From NCBI RefSeq assembly GCF_029873635.1, contig NC_080419.1, positions 72,305,597 through 72,369,596 on the forward strand: a stretch of DNA of 64,000 bases, in the 5' to 3' direction. This DNA comes from Malania oleifera. Its lineage: Eukaryota > Streptophyta > Magnoliopsida > Santalales > Ximeniaceae. Position numbers and translations under genes: made by a program. Under the pieces are notes generated by a model. It was not told where the DNA came from. It did no database searches and worked only from the letters and a program-made list of their open reading frames with translations. Shown here one piece after another: positions 10,519-21,535 of this stretch. The first letter of the stretch is position 1; every line of letters starts with the position of its first letter.

Positions 10519-11373
10519 TGTTGACCTCATAGGTCACATCCAGTTTTGATAATGACAAATACTCAAGTATTTGATGGCTATCCAGTTTATGTACATGTTT
10601 ATATTAGCAGATACATTGATGGCACATGAAATAAAGCATGAAGATCCTGAAAAATTTTTTATGTTGTAATTTATATTATCATTCAATTTGGGTCTGTAAT
10701 AGTAAATAGGAGAAAATGTCTATAATAAATCTCTGCACATCATGCATATAGGCTAAATTGTAAGCTCATAGACCTTAGAAAGACCTTAGGTTCCTACACA
10801 TATGCGTAAATAGTCCCCATTATCATTCACACTATCAGGTGATTAAATTGAAATGAATTGGACCAAAATAGGCAAAACTATGAGTGGTCGAGTGACGGAA
10901 CCCGTTCTATTTAAAACACTTTGGACACCCGAACAGCTAAGAAGTCAATGGGTTGACTTGGTTTCGGACAACCAAACCAAAAATGAATGCACCGTCTACT
11001 GGCGTTCGAACCCCTAAACTGACTTTTTCCACCAACTCAACCAACCAAACATTTACATTCAAATTGGGCTTCGGGCGACCAAACACATGAGTTCAGCTAA
11101 CCGAATTGTAGACCTAGCGACTGAAACATGAATAGATCGTTTTCGCCTTGGTTCAGCCAGTCGAGCGCAAACTCGGGCACCCAAACCTTCAAAATTGGTT
11201 TTTTTGACCGAGTCTATTTGGCCGACCAAACCAAGGTTCAGCCACCCAAAAATTTTCGGGTTGCTTATTTTTTTACCGAGGTTAAAAGGCTTAAATAGAG
11301 TCAAAATTTCTAAATTGGTTTTAAACAAATCTAATAATACCCTACATGTCCTAAACGGTCATAATTTGCCCAA
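10519..11373 (+). repeat. Copia C 3' LTR, first about 855 bp
   Basis: It starts TGTTGACCTCATAGGTC..., the long-LTR copia start also seen at 48704 and, reversed, at 27319. A cluster of dyad motifs lies at about 10886-11250. Homology to the element G LTR (CATGTCC...ATAATTT) runs to about 11373, where it joins minus-strand gag of element B. The remaining roughly 1 kb of this LTR is lost. Confidence 0.8.
11070..11250. promoter_or_regulatory. Phased dyad array in copia C LTR
   Basis: The motifs TTCGGGCGACCAAA, TTCAGCTAACCGAA, ACCTAGCGACTGAA, TTCAGCCAGTCGAG, ACTCGGGCACCCAA, TTTGGCCGACCAAA and TTCAGCCACCCAAA start at 11070, 11092, 11112, 11152, 11171, 11217 and 11237. Spacings are 22, 20, 40, 19, 46 and 20 bp. 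Weaker copies lie upstream (10886, 10921, 10963). Confidence 0.55.
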
Positions 11374-11653
11374 CTTCTTTATCTCCATGTAGCCTTTGCT
11401 GTCCAATCATATTTTCAAAATTTTCTTTTCCTTTAGTAAAGTTATATATAATTTTATCTTTATCCTCTACTGATTTCATAAGTTGATTTACTTCTAAATT
11501 CTTTTTATTCAAATCATCTTCATGAGTCTTGCCTAATTTTTGAGTTACTCTATTTGTTTCCTCTTCTAATGTTTTAGTACAAGGGTCCTTTTCCTTTTCA
11601 ATGGTTTTGAATGATTCAAGTTGCTTCAATAGTTCTTATTTTGATCTTTCAAA
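11374..11653 (-). pseudogene. Copia B gag, distal fragment left of insertion J
   Basis: Minus-strand coding for the lysine/glutamate-rich coiled-coil part of a SIRE-like gag (open 11351-11629; NFTKGKENFENMIGQQR near 11390-11440). It is the downstream continuation of the B gag that stops at 18445 on the other side of gypsy J. The frame carries across the insertion point, with one probable 1-base deletion near 11632. It ends at about 11374, where sequence switches abruptly to the LTR of C, so the second knuckle and all pol of B are deleted. Confidence 0.75.
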
Positions 11654-12373
11654 TGATATGAACCCACAAGCTCCAATTGCACACGATGATCTGCATATGC
11701 CAAGCGGACCCATCACAAGAGCTAGAGCCAAGAAGGTCAAGGAGGCTATGCAAGGACTAATCGAGAAGTTGTTTGAGCAAGAGTCAATGAGGGTCATGGA
11801 CACTAAAGAAAAAGACTTTCTTGAAGAGCCTAAGATGCTAAATTGTCTAAAGGCGTGTGAAGCTGGAACCTTAAGTCAATAAGGGTTGTTTGGGGAACTT
11901 TTATGGATTAAGCATGACATGTGACTTGCACATGTTTCATTAAATAACATGACACATGACATGTGATTTGCACATGTCTCATTAAATGACATGGCATGCT
12001 TAAGGTTATGTGGGATTATTTTATTGGCCAAATTGATGTCATAGCTTATTTTTATTGGCCGAACTGATGTCATGGGTTTCTTTTATTTTCTATAAGTAGT
12101 CAACTCTCTATTGTATTAAAGGATGATTATTTTTACTGAATACAATTACAAGTGAGGTTTATTTCTCTTCAAGTTCTTCAGTGAACTTTCACCGAATTTA
12201 TCAAAGGTGCTACCTTTGTGGCGTTCATCCCATTAATTTGATATTCTTGGTTTGTGCTTCACGTCAAGCAATAGGTCAAGGATCCACTGCCATGTTGAAT
12301 CTTATTTTGGGTTTGGGGTTTTAATAAATCTGATTTGGGGTCTCTAGACGTTCATTCTTGGGGTTCCGTATCA
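11654..12373 (+). repeat. 5' LTR of gypsy J (720 bp)
   Basis: Its ends TGATA/TATCA are perfect inverted pentamers. The first about 230 bp would encode GPITRARAK and a helical tail (open frame 11601-11882), the usual C-terminus of related gypsy polyproteins. A minisatellite (GACATGTGACTTGCACATGTT-like, about 11914-11998) has two units here and three in the 3' LTR. Confidence 0.9.
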
Positions 12374-12375
12374 TT

Positions 12376-12390
12376 TGGTATTAGAGCTTT
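12376..12390 (+). other. PBS of gypsy J
   Basis: TGGTATTAGAGCTTT follows the LTR after a TT spacer. It is the tRNA-iMet complement with one C-to-T change in the usual TGGTATCAGAGC. Confidence 0.85.
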
Positions 12391-13102
12391 GGTTCAAATC
12401 AGGTTCTATCTATCTTATTTTTCTTGTTTGCTTTCGAAAATTCTTTTATCTTATAATCATTTATCCTTATTTCATATTCTTCTATCATCCGACCTACCTA
12501 TCTTGTTTTCTTATTTTCGAAATTTTCCATCTCTTCTTTAATATTGTCCATCATCAAGATTGAATCTTTTGTGGCTGGAAATTGCAAGAAATACAGCAAG
12601 GCCGATTAGAGCACATTAAAAAAAAAAAACCATTTTGTGCATTCAAAAAAAAAAAAGAAAAAAAAAAAGAAAAGGCAGTATTTTGCATTAAAAAAAAAAA
12701 AAAAAAGAGGAGGCAGCAACTTATTATCCTGATTTGTGTTTGAATATATCCTTGGCCAAGTTGGTTATTTTGTTCCATTGAATTTTTTTTTTATTTCGTT
12801 TGCGTCATTATTGTTTTCTTGACTTCTTTTTGTCTTTCCTTCGTTGTTTCGTGTCTTGATTTAGTTGTTTTCATTGATTTAGTTGCATTTGATTTGTTTG
12901 GGATTAGTTCATTAAAGAACTAAAAGAGAAATCCTGAGTGGTAAGAGGCACGAGTGTGTGAGCGTATCAAAGGGAAAAAGCCAAAAAAAAATTTGTGTCA
13001 AAAACACGAGCGTTGAGTGTCATTGTTTGGAGGGTAAACACGTAAGGGAGTGAGTGAGGAAATTTTTTTTCTCTCTAATATCCTTTTTGCAAGTTTGAAA
13101 TT
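12391..13102 (+). other. Leader of gypsy J
   Basis: About 0.7 kb of untranslated leader between PBS and gag. It contains three long A-rich tracts (about 12617-12707) and no convincing coding frame. Retrotransposon leaders usually hold packaging and dimerisation signals; none can be named from sequence alone. Confidence 0.6.
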
Positions 13103-14330
13103 ATGAGTAGAAAGGTGGTTGGCGCTGAAACTTCCAGCAAAGGTAGCGAGAATGAGAACCCTCCGCAAGACTCATTCTTCACCTTGCAAGCCATTCAATA
13201 GCAGTTTGAAAGACTCAATACGGTTTTTGGGGAGTTCAGAGATAGATTGGATAGACAAGATGCTGCAATTGATGGACTGAGAAGAAGGTAATCCAATGAA
13301 AGGCAGCGAAGGCTACATACTCCTCCGATTGCTGAATTTGAACATGATATAGGTAGCAATGAAGCAAGTGATTATAAACATGATGGTATGGGTAGATTTG
13401 CTTATCGAGGTGCTAAGCAAGAGTGACAACCTCGATGGGAGCCAAGGGGTCGAGATAACATCGATAGAAACATCGGAAGCATCAAAATGAAGATTCCTCC
13501 TTTTCAAGGGAAAAATAACTCGGATGTATACCTTGAATGGGAGAGGAAGGTTGAGCTCATTTTTGAGTTTCATAACAACTCCAAAGAAAAGAAGGTGAAA
13601 TTGGCAGCTGTGGAGTTCACTGACTACGCATTGGTATGGTGGGATCAAATTCTTCTTAGAAGGCATAGAAACATGGAATGACCTATCTAGACGTGGGCTG
13701 AAATGAAGGCGGTGATGAGGAAACGATTTTTACCAAACCACTACTACCGAGACTTACACCAACGTCTTCAAAGCCTTACCCAAGGTACAAAAAGTGTGGA
13801 GGACTACCACAAGGAGATGGAGATATCTATGATTCAAGCAAATATTGAGAAAGGTAGAGAAGCTACAATGGCACAATTCATATGTGGGTTGAACCGAGAA
13901 ATTGCTAACATAGTGGAGCTGTAGCACTCTGTGGAGTTAGAGGACATGGTGCATATGGCAATGAATGTTGAGAGGCAACTCAAACACAAAGGTGGAAACA
14001 AGCATGCTACAACAACTTCGGCTTCCTATTCCACATGGAAACCGAATTGGGGGAAATCAAAAGAAGAAATGGTTGTTTCTAAATCCAAGGAAGAGAAGGA
14101 GAAAGGCAAAGACAAAGTGGGTAGCCATGAAAAAGGTATAACTTCTTCTCAATCTAGTAGGTACAGAAATACCAAGTGTTTTAGGTGTTTGGGGATTGGC
14201 CATATTGCATTACAATGCCCAAACAAAAGAGCAATGGTTATGAGAGATGATGGTACTATTGAGACTGATGATGAAGAGAGCGATCATGAATCCATGCCTT
14301 CACTAGAAGATTCTAGTGATGTTGAGTATG
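13103..14330 (+). pseudogene. Gypsy J gag pseudogene
   Basis: Gag begins MSRKVVGAETSSKG at 13103. Its capsid-like region includes KIPPFQGKNNSDVYLEWERK (about 13490-13549) and FTDYALVWWDQ (about 13616-13648), and the CCHC knuckle CFRCLGIGHIALQC lies at about 14177-14218. Five in-frame stops (for example at about 13199, 13289, 13424, 13681 and 13922) split it. Between stops the frame is stable, so decay is by substitution more than by indel. Confidence 0.88.
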
Positions 14331-14399
14331 CTGTCCATGGTGAGGCATTAGTAACTAGGAGAGCTTTAAACATGCATGTGGTGAAAGATGAAAATGAGG

Positions 14400-14926
14400 A
14401 GCAGCGTGAGAATATATTTCATACTCGATGTTACATCAATGATAAGGTGTGTAGCATGATCATCAATGGAGGGAGTTGCACTAACATAGCTAGTACCACA
14501 TTAGTAGAGAAGTTGGGGTTGCAATGCATAAAACATCCTAGGCCTTACAAACTTCAATGGTTGAATGAGTGTGGGGAGGTTAGGGTGAATAAGCAAGTGT
14601 TGATTGTATTTTCAATTGGAAAATATTTTGATAAGATTCTATGTGATATGGTCCCTATGCATTCTAGTCACATCTTATTGGATAGGCCATGGCAATATGA
14701 TCGACATGTCACTCATGATGGGTTCAAGAATAGCTCTTCTTTTCTAAAATATGGGAGGAGTGTGACCCTTGTACCATTGACTCCTAAGCAAGTGTATGAA
14801 GATCAAGTGAGATTAAAAAGAGAAAATGATGAGAAAAACAAAAAAGAGGCTGAGAATAAAACAAAAGGAGAGGCTGAGAGCATTGAAATTAGAAAAAAAA
14901 AAAAACACAAAAAAAAAGAGTGGTAA
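14400..14926 (+). pseudogene. Gypsy J aspartic protease (active site lost)
   Basis: It lies in the same open frame as the end of gag (13931-14926). The catalytic D-[ST]-G-type triad, normally IIDGGSCTN in this lineage, reads I-I-N-G-G-S-C-T-N (Asn codon 14465-14467), a single-base D-to-N change expected to abolish catalysis. The flap and the HILLDRPWQ segment (about 14674-14700) follow. The frame ends in a run of Lys codons over A-tracts (14890-14918), a likely slippage point. Confidence 0.85.
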
Positions 14927-14929
14927 AAA

Positions 14930-16440
14930 TGAGAGAAAAACAACGAGAGAGGAAAAAGTGAGTTTGTATGCAAAAGAAAAAGAGTGTATGAAATCTTTTT
15001 ATGCAGAAAGACCTCTAGTTGTACTCATGTACAAGGAGGCATATTTGAGCACTAACGAACTCATCTCTTCCTTGCCTAGTGCTGTTGTTTCTTTACTGCA
15101 GGAATACAAGGATGTCTTTCCTGTGGACGTGCCCAATGGTTTGCCACCAATTAGAGGAATTGAGCATCAGATTGACTTCATCCCCGGGGCTACGATTCCC
15201 AACCGTCCGGCCTATAGGAGCAGCCCTAAGGAGACTAAGGAACTTCAAAGATAAGTTGAGGAGCTGCTTGCCAAGGGGCATGTGAGGGAGAGCATGAGTC
15301 TGTGTGCGGTACCCATGCTACTGGTACCAAAGAAAGATGGATCATGGAGGATGTGCGTCGACTGTAAAGCCATCAATAAAATCACTGTAAAGTATCGTCA
15401 TCCTATCCCTAGACAAGATGACATGTTAGATGAACTGCATGGCTCTTGCATCTTTTTTAAAATTGATTTAAAAAGTGGCTACCATCAAATAAGAATGAAA
15501 CCGGGTGATGAATGGAAAACTACATTTAAGACAAAGTACGGTTTGTACGAATGGATGGTTATGCCCTTTGGTCTGACCAATGCACCTAGTATTTTCATGC
15601 ACTTGATGAATCATGTGTTGCGTGCATTTATAGGCAGATTTGTTGTTGTCTACTTTGACGAGATCCTAGTGTATAGCAAGAATCTTGATGATCACTTGGA
15701 TCATTTGAAAGGTGTACTAGATGTTCTTAAAAAAGAAAATTTGTTTGCTAACCTAAAGAAATGTGATTTTTGCATGGAAAATGTTATTTTCTTGGGTTAT
15801 AAGGTGAGTGTTAAAGGCGTAGAAGTGGATGAGGAAAAAGTGAAAGCAATAAAAGATTGGCCAACACCTAAATCTATGACTGATGTACGTAGTTTTCATG
15901 GGTTGGCTAGTTTTTATAGGCGGTTTATGAGAGATTTTAGCACCATTGCTGCACCTTTAACTGGAGTAATGAAAAAGAATGTGGGGTTTAAATGGGGCAC
16001 TACACAAGAACATTCCTTTAAAATGCTTAAAGATAGGTTGTGTTCTGCTCCATTGTTGCTTTTACCTGATTTTGCTAAAACTTTTGAGATTGAATGTGAC
16101 GCCTCCAGAATGGTATTGGAGCTATTTTGATACAGGATAAGCATCCCATTGCATATTTTAGTGAAAAGCTCAATGGGGCAGCATTGAACTACTTCACGTA
16201 TGATAAAGATTTATATGCCTTGGTGCGGGCATTGGAGACGTGGCAACACTACTTGTGGCCTAAAGAATTCATGATCCACTTTGATCATGAATCATTAAAG
16301 CATTTGAAGGGGCAAGGTAAGCTAAATCACCACCACGCCAAATGGGTAGAGTTCATCGAAACCTTCCCATATGTCATTTAGTACAAGTAGGGGAAAGAAA
16401 ATGTCATTGCTGATGCGCTTTCTCGCAGGTGTGCCTTAAT
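14930..16440 (+). pseudogene. Gypsy J reverse transcriptase and RNase H
   Basis: RT spans from EYKDVFPVDVPNGLPP (about 15102-15149), then a TAA at about 15252, to an uninterrupted 282-codon stretch 15282-16130. This includes [17 protein letters not shown] and [15 protein letters not shown]. The catalytic box Y-F-D-E (15651-15662) replaces the near-universal Y-[FI]-D-D, a D-to-E change at a metal ligand. RNase H follows (FEIECDAS about 16084, [10 protein letters not shown] about 16142-16171) after a frameshift near 16112, with a stop at 16379 and ADALSRR near 16411-16431. It would copy element RNA into cDNA. Confidence 0.9.
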
Positions 16441-16489
16441 TACTACACTTAGCACTAAGCTATTGGGTTTTATATGCTAAAGATTTTGA

Positions 16490-17690
16490 TTTTGCTAATT
16501 TTTATTAGGCATGTGATAAAGTTGCGTTTCATAAATTCTATAGAAATGATGGATATTTGTTTAGGGAGAATAGACTTTGTGTGCCTAACTGCTCCCTAAG
16601 AGAATTGCTTGTGCGAGAGTCACATAGTGGGGGTTTGATGGGACATTTTGGGGTACAAAAGACTTTAGATATTCTGCATGAACACCTCTTTTGGCCACAT
16701 ATGCGTAGAGGTGTAGAGAGAGTGTGTTCTATATGCATTTCATGTAAACAAGATAAGTTTAAGGTCTTACCTCATGACCTTTATACTCGTTTGCCTATAC
16801 CTAGTGAACCTTGGGTAGACATTTCAATGGATTTCATATTAGGTTTGCCTAGGTCCAAAGGGGGTAGGGACTCTATATTTGTGGTGGTTGATAGATTTTC
16901 TAAAATGGCACATTTTATTCCTTGCCATAAAACTGATGATGCCACAAATATAGCCAATTTATTTTTTAGGGACATTGTGCAACATGGCATTCCTAGGACA
17001 ATTGTGAGTGATAAGGATGTTAAATTCCGTAGCTACTTTTGGAAGGTTTTATAGGGAAAATTAGGAACTAAGCTATTGTTTTCTACTACTTGTCATCCTC
17101 AAATCGACGGTCAAATCGAAGTAGTTAATCGGACTTTAGCAACCTTATTGCGTGCGGTCATTCAAGGGAATTTAAAATCATGGGAAGAATGCATACCACT
17201 TGTTGAGTTTGCTTATAATAGAACTGTGCATGCTTCTACTAATTTTTCTCCATTTGAAATTGTTTATGGTTTTAATCCTTCAACTCTATTGGATTTGATG
17301 CCGCTACCTGTGAATGAGATAGCTAGCTTAGATGGACGACACAAGGCTGACTTGGTGAAGAGGATCTATGAACAAGCACGGTAACACATTGAAAAGAAGA
17401 ACCGACAATACCCATCTCAAGCTAATAAGGGGCGCAAGTTCGTTACTTTTGAACCGGGAGATTGGGTATGGGTGCATATGAGAAAAGAGAGGTTTCCTAC
17501 TAAAAGGAAAACAAAGCTACACCCAAGGGGTGATGGACCTTTTCAGGTGATAGAAAAGATCAATGATAATGCATACAAGTTGGATCTACCAGGTGAGTAT
17601 AAGGTCAATGCAACTTTCAATGTTTCTAATTTATCCTTTTTTGATGTAGGTGATAATTCGAGGATGAATTTTTTTAAGAGAGGGGGAATG
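16490..17690 (+). pseudogene. Gypsy J integrase
   Basis: The HHCC zinc-binding part (G-H-F-G ... C-I-S-C, about 16641-16746) is followed by the rve core. All three catalytic residues can be read: D in DISMDFI (about 16818-16838), D in SDKDVKF (about 17008-17028) and E in GQIEVVNR (about 17110-17133). Stops at about 17052 and 17382 interrupt it. The C-terminal KLHPRGDGPFQVIEKINDNA segment (about 17515-17574) is a GPY/F-type module. There is no chromodomain; the tail meets the PPT and a frameshift just before the 3' LTR. Confidence 0.88.
17676..17688 (+). other. PPT of gypsy J
   Basis: The purine run AAGAGAGGGGGAA ends directly at the TGATATGAAC start of the 3' LTR. It overlaps the last codons of the integrase tail. 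Confidence 0.85.
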
Positions 17691-18444
17691 ATATGAACCC
17701 ACAACGTCCGATTGCACAAGATGATCTGCATGTGCCAAGCGGACCCATCACAAGAGCTAGAGCTAAGAACGTCAAGGAGGCTATGCAAGGACTAATCAAG
17801 AAGTTGTTTGAGCAAGAGTCAATGAGGGTCATGGACACTAAAGAAAAAGACTTTTTTGAAGAGCCTAAGATGCTAAATTGTCGAAAGGCGTGTGAAGCTA
17901 GAACCTAAAGTCAATAAGGGCTGTTTGGGGAATTTTTATGGATTAAGCATGACATGTGACTCGCACATGTTTCATTAAATGACATGACACATGGCATGTG
18001 ACTTGCACATGTCTCATTAAATGACACATGTCATGTGACTTGCACATGTTTCATTAAATGACATGGCATGCTTAAGGTTATGTGGGATTGTTTTATTGGC
18101 CAGATTGATGTCATAGCTTATTTTTATTGGCCGAACTGATGTCATGGGTTTCTTTTATTTTCTATAAGTAGTCAACTCTCTATTGTATTAAAGGATGATT
18201 ATATTTGTTGAATACAATTACAAGTGAGGTTTATTTCTCTTCAAGTTCTTCAGTGAACTTTCACCGAACTTATCAAAGGTGCTACCTTTGTGGCGTTCAT
18301 CCCATTAATTTGATATTCTTGGTTTGTGCTTCACGTCAAGCAATAGGTCAAGGATCCACTGCCATGCTGAATCTTATTTTGGGTTTGGGGTTTTGATAAA
18401 TCTGATATGGGGTTCCAGACGTTCATTCTTGGGGTTCCGTATCA
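17689..18444 (+). repeat. 3' LTR of gypsy J (756 bp)
   Basis: Same ends as the 5' LTR. It is 36 bp longer because the GACATGTGACTTGCACATG minisatellite (about 17949-18070) has a third unit. The copy opens with a frame for the pol tail (17693-17908, GPITRARAK), one base out of register with integrase. Confidence 0.9.
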
Positions 18445-19667
18445 TTTCAAAGTTATATTTCTTTCGAAAAATTTTATGAATCTTTTATGCAGAGAAAACA
18501 ATTCATCTTGTAATTCCTTGTAAGATGGCATACTATGACACGACTCATCAAAAGACTCATTGTAAGTTTTGGTTGAAGAGTAGTAAGAATTTACCTCTTC
18601 TTCATTCGCCATGAAGCATATATTTGCCATCTCTTGTCCACTTGATTCATTTTCTATTTCGCTGGAGCTTGAGTTATCCTAAGTGGCCTTCATAGCTTCC
18701 TTCTTTTTCTTCTTGTTTTTCTTGAGCAACGGACAATCCGGTTTGATATGCCCTGGTTTCTTGCAATGATAGCATATTGGCGGTTCATTCTTACCTTTAT
18801 TTTCTTTCCTACTTGTCTCTCCTTTTTCGAGTTTCTTTTTATTAAATTTCTTAGGAAATCTTTTATTCCTTCTATAGAACTTACCTAGTCTCTTAGTAAT
18901 GAATGCTAATTCATCTTGATTTAAGTCACTTGTTTCACTTTCCTTTTCACTAGAGCTGTGGCTCGATGCTTTTAGTACAATGGATCTTTTATGCTTTGGT
19001 TCAAGATTCCTTTCCTTTAAGGCCATTTCATAGGTAAGAAGTGAGCCTATAAGTTCATCTAAAGAGGTGGTCTTAAGGTTTCTACCTTCAATGATAGCTG
19101 TAGCCTTTGGTTCCCATATGGTGGGAAGGCCACTTAGAATTTTTCGGATCATTTCATAGGCAGTATAAGTTTTCCCTAAGGCATTTAAGGAATTTATTAT
19201 GTGGGTAAATCGGGTGTACATACTTGATATTGTTTCATCAAAATTCATTTTGAATGCTTCATATTTGCTTGTTAACATGTCTATCCTTTTGTCTCTAACA
19301 TCAATTGTTCCTTCATATATTACTTCTAATTTATCCTAAATCTCCTTAGCTGTTTTGCAAGCCATGACCCTGTTAAACTCATTAGCATCTAATGCACAGT
19401 ATAACGCATTTATAGCACTTGAATTTATTTGAAGCATTTTATAATATAAATCAGTCATATCCTTCTTTTCTTTTGGAATTTGTTTCCATCAACTATCTTA
19501 GTGGGAATAAGGTTTCCATCCATAACTACTTCCCATGTTTTCCAATCCATGTATTGGAGATATATTTGCATTCGCTTTTTCCAAAAGGTATAATTGTGTT
19601 CACAAAAGATTGGTGGATGGGTTGAAGACCGGCCTTCATCGAAGGGTGCTACTCCTATGTTTGCCAT
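18445..19667 (-). pseudogene. Copia B gag, proximal part
   Basis: Minus-strand SIRE-like gag starting MANIGVAPFDEG at 19667. It has FWKKRMQIYLQ (near 19570-19610), a frameshift near 19455-19460, the long conserved block open 19278-18679 with YTRFTHIINSLNALGK, and the knuckle CYHCKKPGHIKPDC (about 18736-18777). A Ser-rich region open 18630-18442 ends exactly at gypsy J. The coding picks up again at 11653. One stop (about 18680) and one frameshift are seen in the first 1.2 kb, so it is less decayed than C. Confidence 0.88.
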
Positions 19668-19709
19668 TTGATCTTTTTATAGTTTCTTGTTAGGGATTTT
19701 TATAATAAG

Positions 19710-19721
19710 GCTCTGATACCA
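19710..19721 (-). other. PBS of copia B
   Basis: The reverse complement reads TGGTATCAGAGC, separated by two bases from the LTR end at 19724. It fixes the minus orientation of B. Confidence 0.9.
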
Positions 19722-19723
19722 AT

Positions 19724-21535
19724 TGAAATCAGGAATAACTTCCCAAAAGGGGGGGGGGGTGAATTGGGATTTTAAGATTTTAATTCCCTTTTTAATTCTT
19801 TTGTTTTATTACTTCAATTAATACTTAAACGTAATCACAAGATTAATAAACTCAACCAATGAACAAGATAATTAACCACTCAATCAATAATAAGAAAATT
19901 TGATGTACTAGTATAAGCTTTGTGTTAAATAAAATCTTATGCACAATTCCTCCCAATATTCATTTTTTAAACAAACTTTCAAATTAATAAATTAAGAATG
20001 ATCAACCAACATAGTCCCTTTCTGTTTTCGCAATCAATGCTGATCAATCCAAAACAAATTATCTTCCAGTCTATTTAACAACCAAATACTTAGAGTTTTT
20101 CAATTTTAGAACAACCACACAAATTGTAAATATTTCTGAAAAATAAAAAGCAAAGAAAATAAAGAATCACACAAGAATTTTACAAGGTTTGGCTTCAACA
20201 CAACCTACGTCCTCGCCTTTTGCAAAACCTACGAAAGGATTCCACTATTTGCAGTTCCTTTATTAGGTGGAACAATCACCGATTACAACCACTCCTTTTT
20301 TAAGGCTAGAGCCCGCCTTCTCCAAAACAATATATCCTCATTTGGTCAATGATCCAACAACCTGGAACCATCCAAAATCTACAAGAAAAACAATAAGAAA
20401 ATTGTGTACAAAGAATGCTCACACAAAGAGCAAGTTAGTACAATTCAAAACTATGTACTTCAAAAGTTTAAATATCAAGAATGAAATACACTTTTGAAGC
20501 TTGACAAAGATTTCACCAAACTCCCTTTTCTCCATATGAGAAAGCAGCAATATAACTTCAAGGATTGATGATCAAGAATCTCAGAATCACAGAACTTTCA
20601 GTTTGCAAAAGATGAACAAGATGAAACTTTGAGAGCAAGAGAGCTTATGAGAGATTTTCAAGACTTTGTATATTTTGAGTTAGAAAACCACGTATTTATA
20701 GGCATTCAGATGAGTTTCCTTATTACTAAAATTTCCTGGAAGTATTTTCAAGTTTTTAGAAAGTTTGGAGCCCAAGCAACTAATATTTTGAATATTAAAT
20801 TTTTTAAAAAAATTGCTCGTTGAATAGTGTTCAGATGGCTGAACACAGTTCAATCATCTGAAGTTCCCAAGTCCTTAAAAAAAATTAACTGTACACAAGG
20901 TCAGACAACCGAAGAGGAGGTTCATATGACCGAAGATTTGAGTTCAGATGACCGAAGTCCAAGTTTAGTCATCTGAACTGCTACTACCTGTTGCTGTTTC
21001 TTCCTAGAAAATCTTCGGATGTCTGAACTTATTCTTCAGACGTTTTAAGATATTCTTCAGTCATCTGAAGTTGAAGTTCATTCATTTGAACTGACTTCTT
21101 TTTCTGATTTTTTCTTTTAGTGTTAAAAACTGATTTGCTCTCTTTCTTTATAAAACTTATCCTGGGATTTTTAGAAAATTTGTAAGTCCACATAATCCCT
21201 AAGAAAGCTTCAAAAGATATTTCAATAAATATTTAACCCTTAAAGTACTAACATTGGTTTTCCTAAGAATCTTATTTGCTAATCTTTTGAAATCATCCAT
21301 CCCCTTATTGCTTTCAATGTCAATTGGATGTTTGCATGAGCTTGTTTTAGCTTCTGTTGCTTTGGTCAATATTAAGCTATATTGGGCTTCTTGTTGAATC
21401 TTTTTGAAGGTCATCAAACTTGATGGTCCACAATAATCCTTGTTTTCTTGAGACATCAAAACTTAACTTTTCAAAGTTAAAATGTCCTTTGTTTGTTATC
21501 ACCAAAACTAATTGAAAAGCCTGGTTAGGCCAACA
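19724..21535 (-). repeat. 5' LTR of copia B (1812 bp)
   Basis: On the minus strand it runs from TGTTGGCCTAACCAGG at 21535 to ...CCTGATTTCA at 19724. It holds the family phrase TTTTGGTGATAACAAA near the start, a dyad array (20829-21090), a TATA-like CCTATAAATA (about 20694-20703), and the C-rich AATTCACCCCCCCCC end near 19750-19765. It interrupts the RT of copia A, whose coding resumes at 21536. Confidence 0.88.
20829..21090. promoter_or_regulatory. Phased dyad array in copia B LTR
   Basis: Ten 14-bp motifs of the type TTCAGATGACCGAA start at 20830, 20849, 20900, 20921, 20943, 20964, 21014, 21035, 21056 and 21077. Spacings are 19, 51, 21, 22, 21, 50, 21, 21 and 21 bp. On the minus strand the array ends about 130 bp before the TATA-like box, so it sits in U3 as a promoter-proximal block. 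Confidence 0.65.

Larger units (their letters stand above)
11654..18444 (+). mobile_element. Complete Ty3/gypsy element J (6.8 kb)
   Basis: It has two LTRs with TGATA...TATCA ends (720 and 756 bp), a PBS, gag, protease, RT, RNase H, integrase and PPT in order. It is flanked by TCAAA on both sides (11649-11653; 18447-18451), with two extra T residues at the right LTR end that match the LTR-PBS spacer. It is inserted in the minus-strand gag of copia B. No chromodomain is visible and the pol tail runs towards the LTR. The LTRs differ at roughly 30 sites over about 715 aligned bases, counted by eye. Stops and lost active-site residues make it non-autonomous now. Confidence 0.92.
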
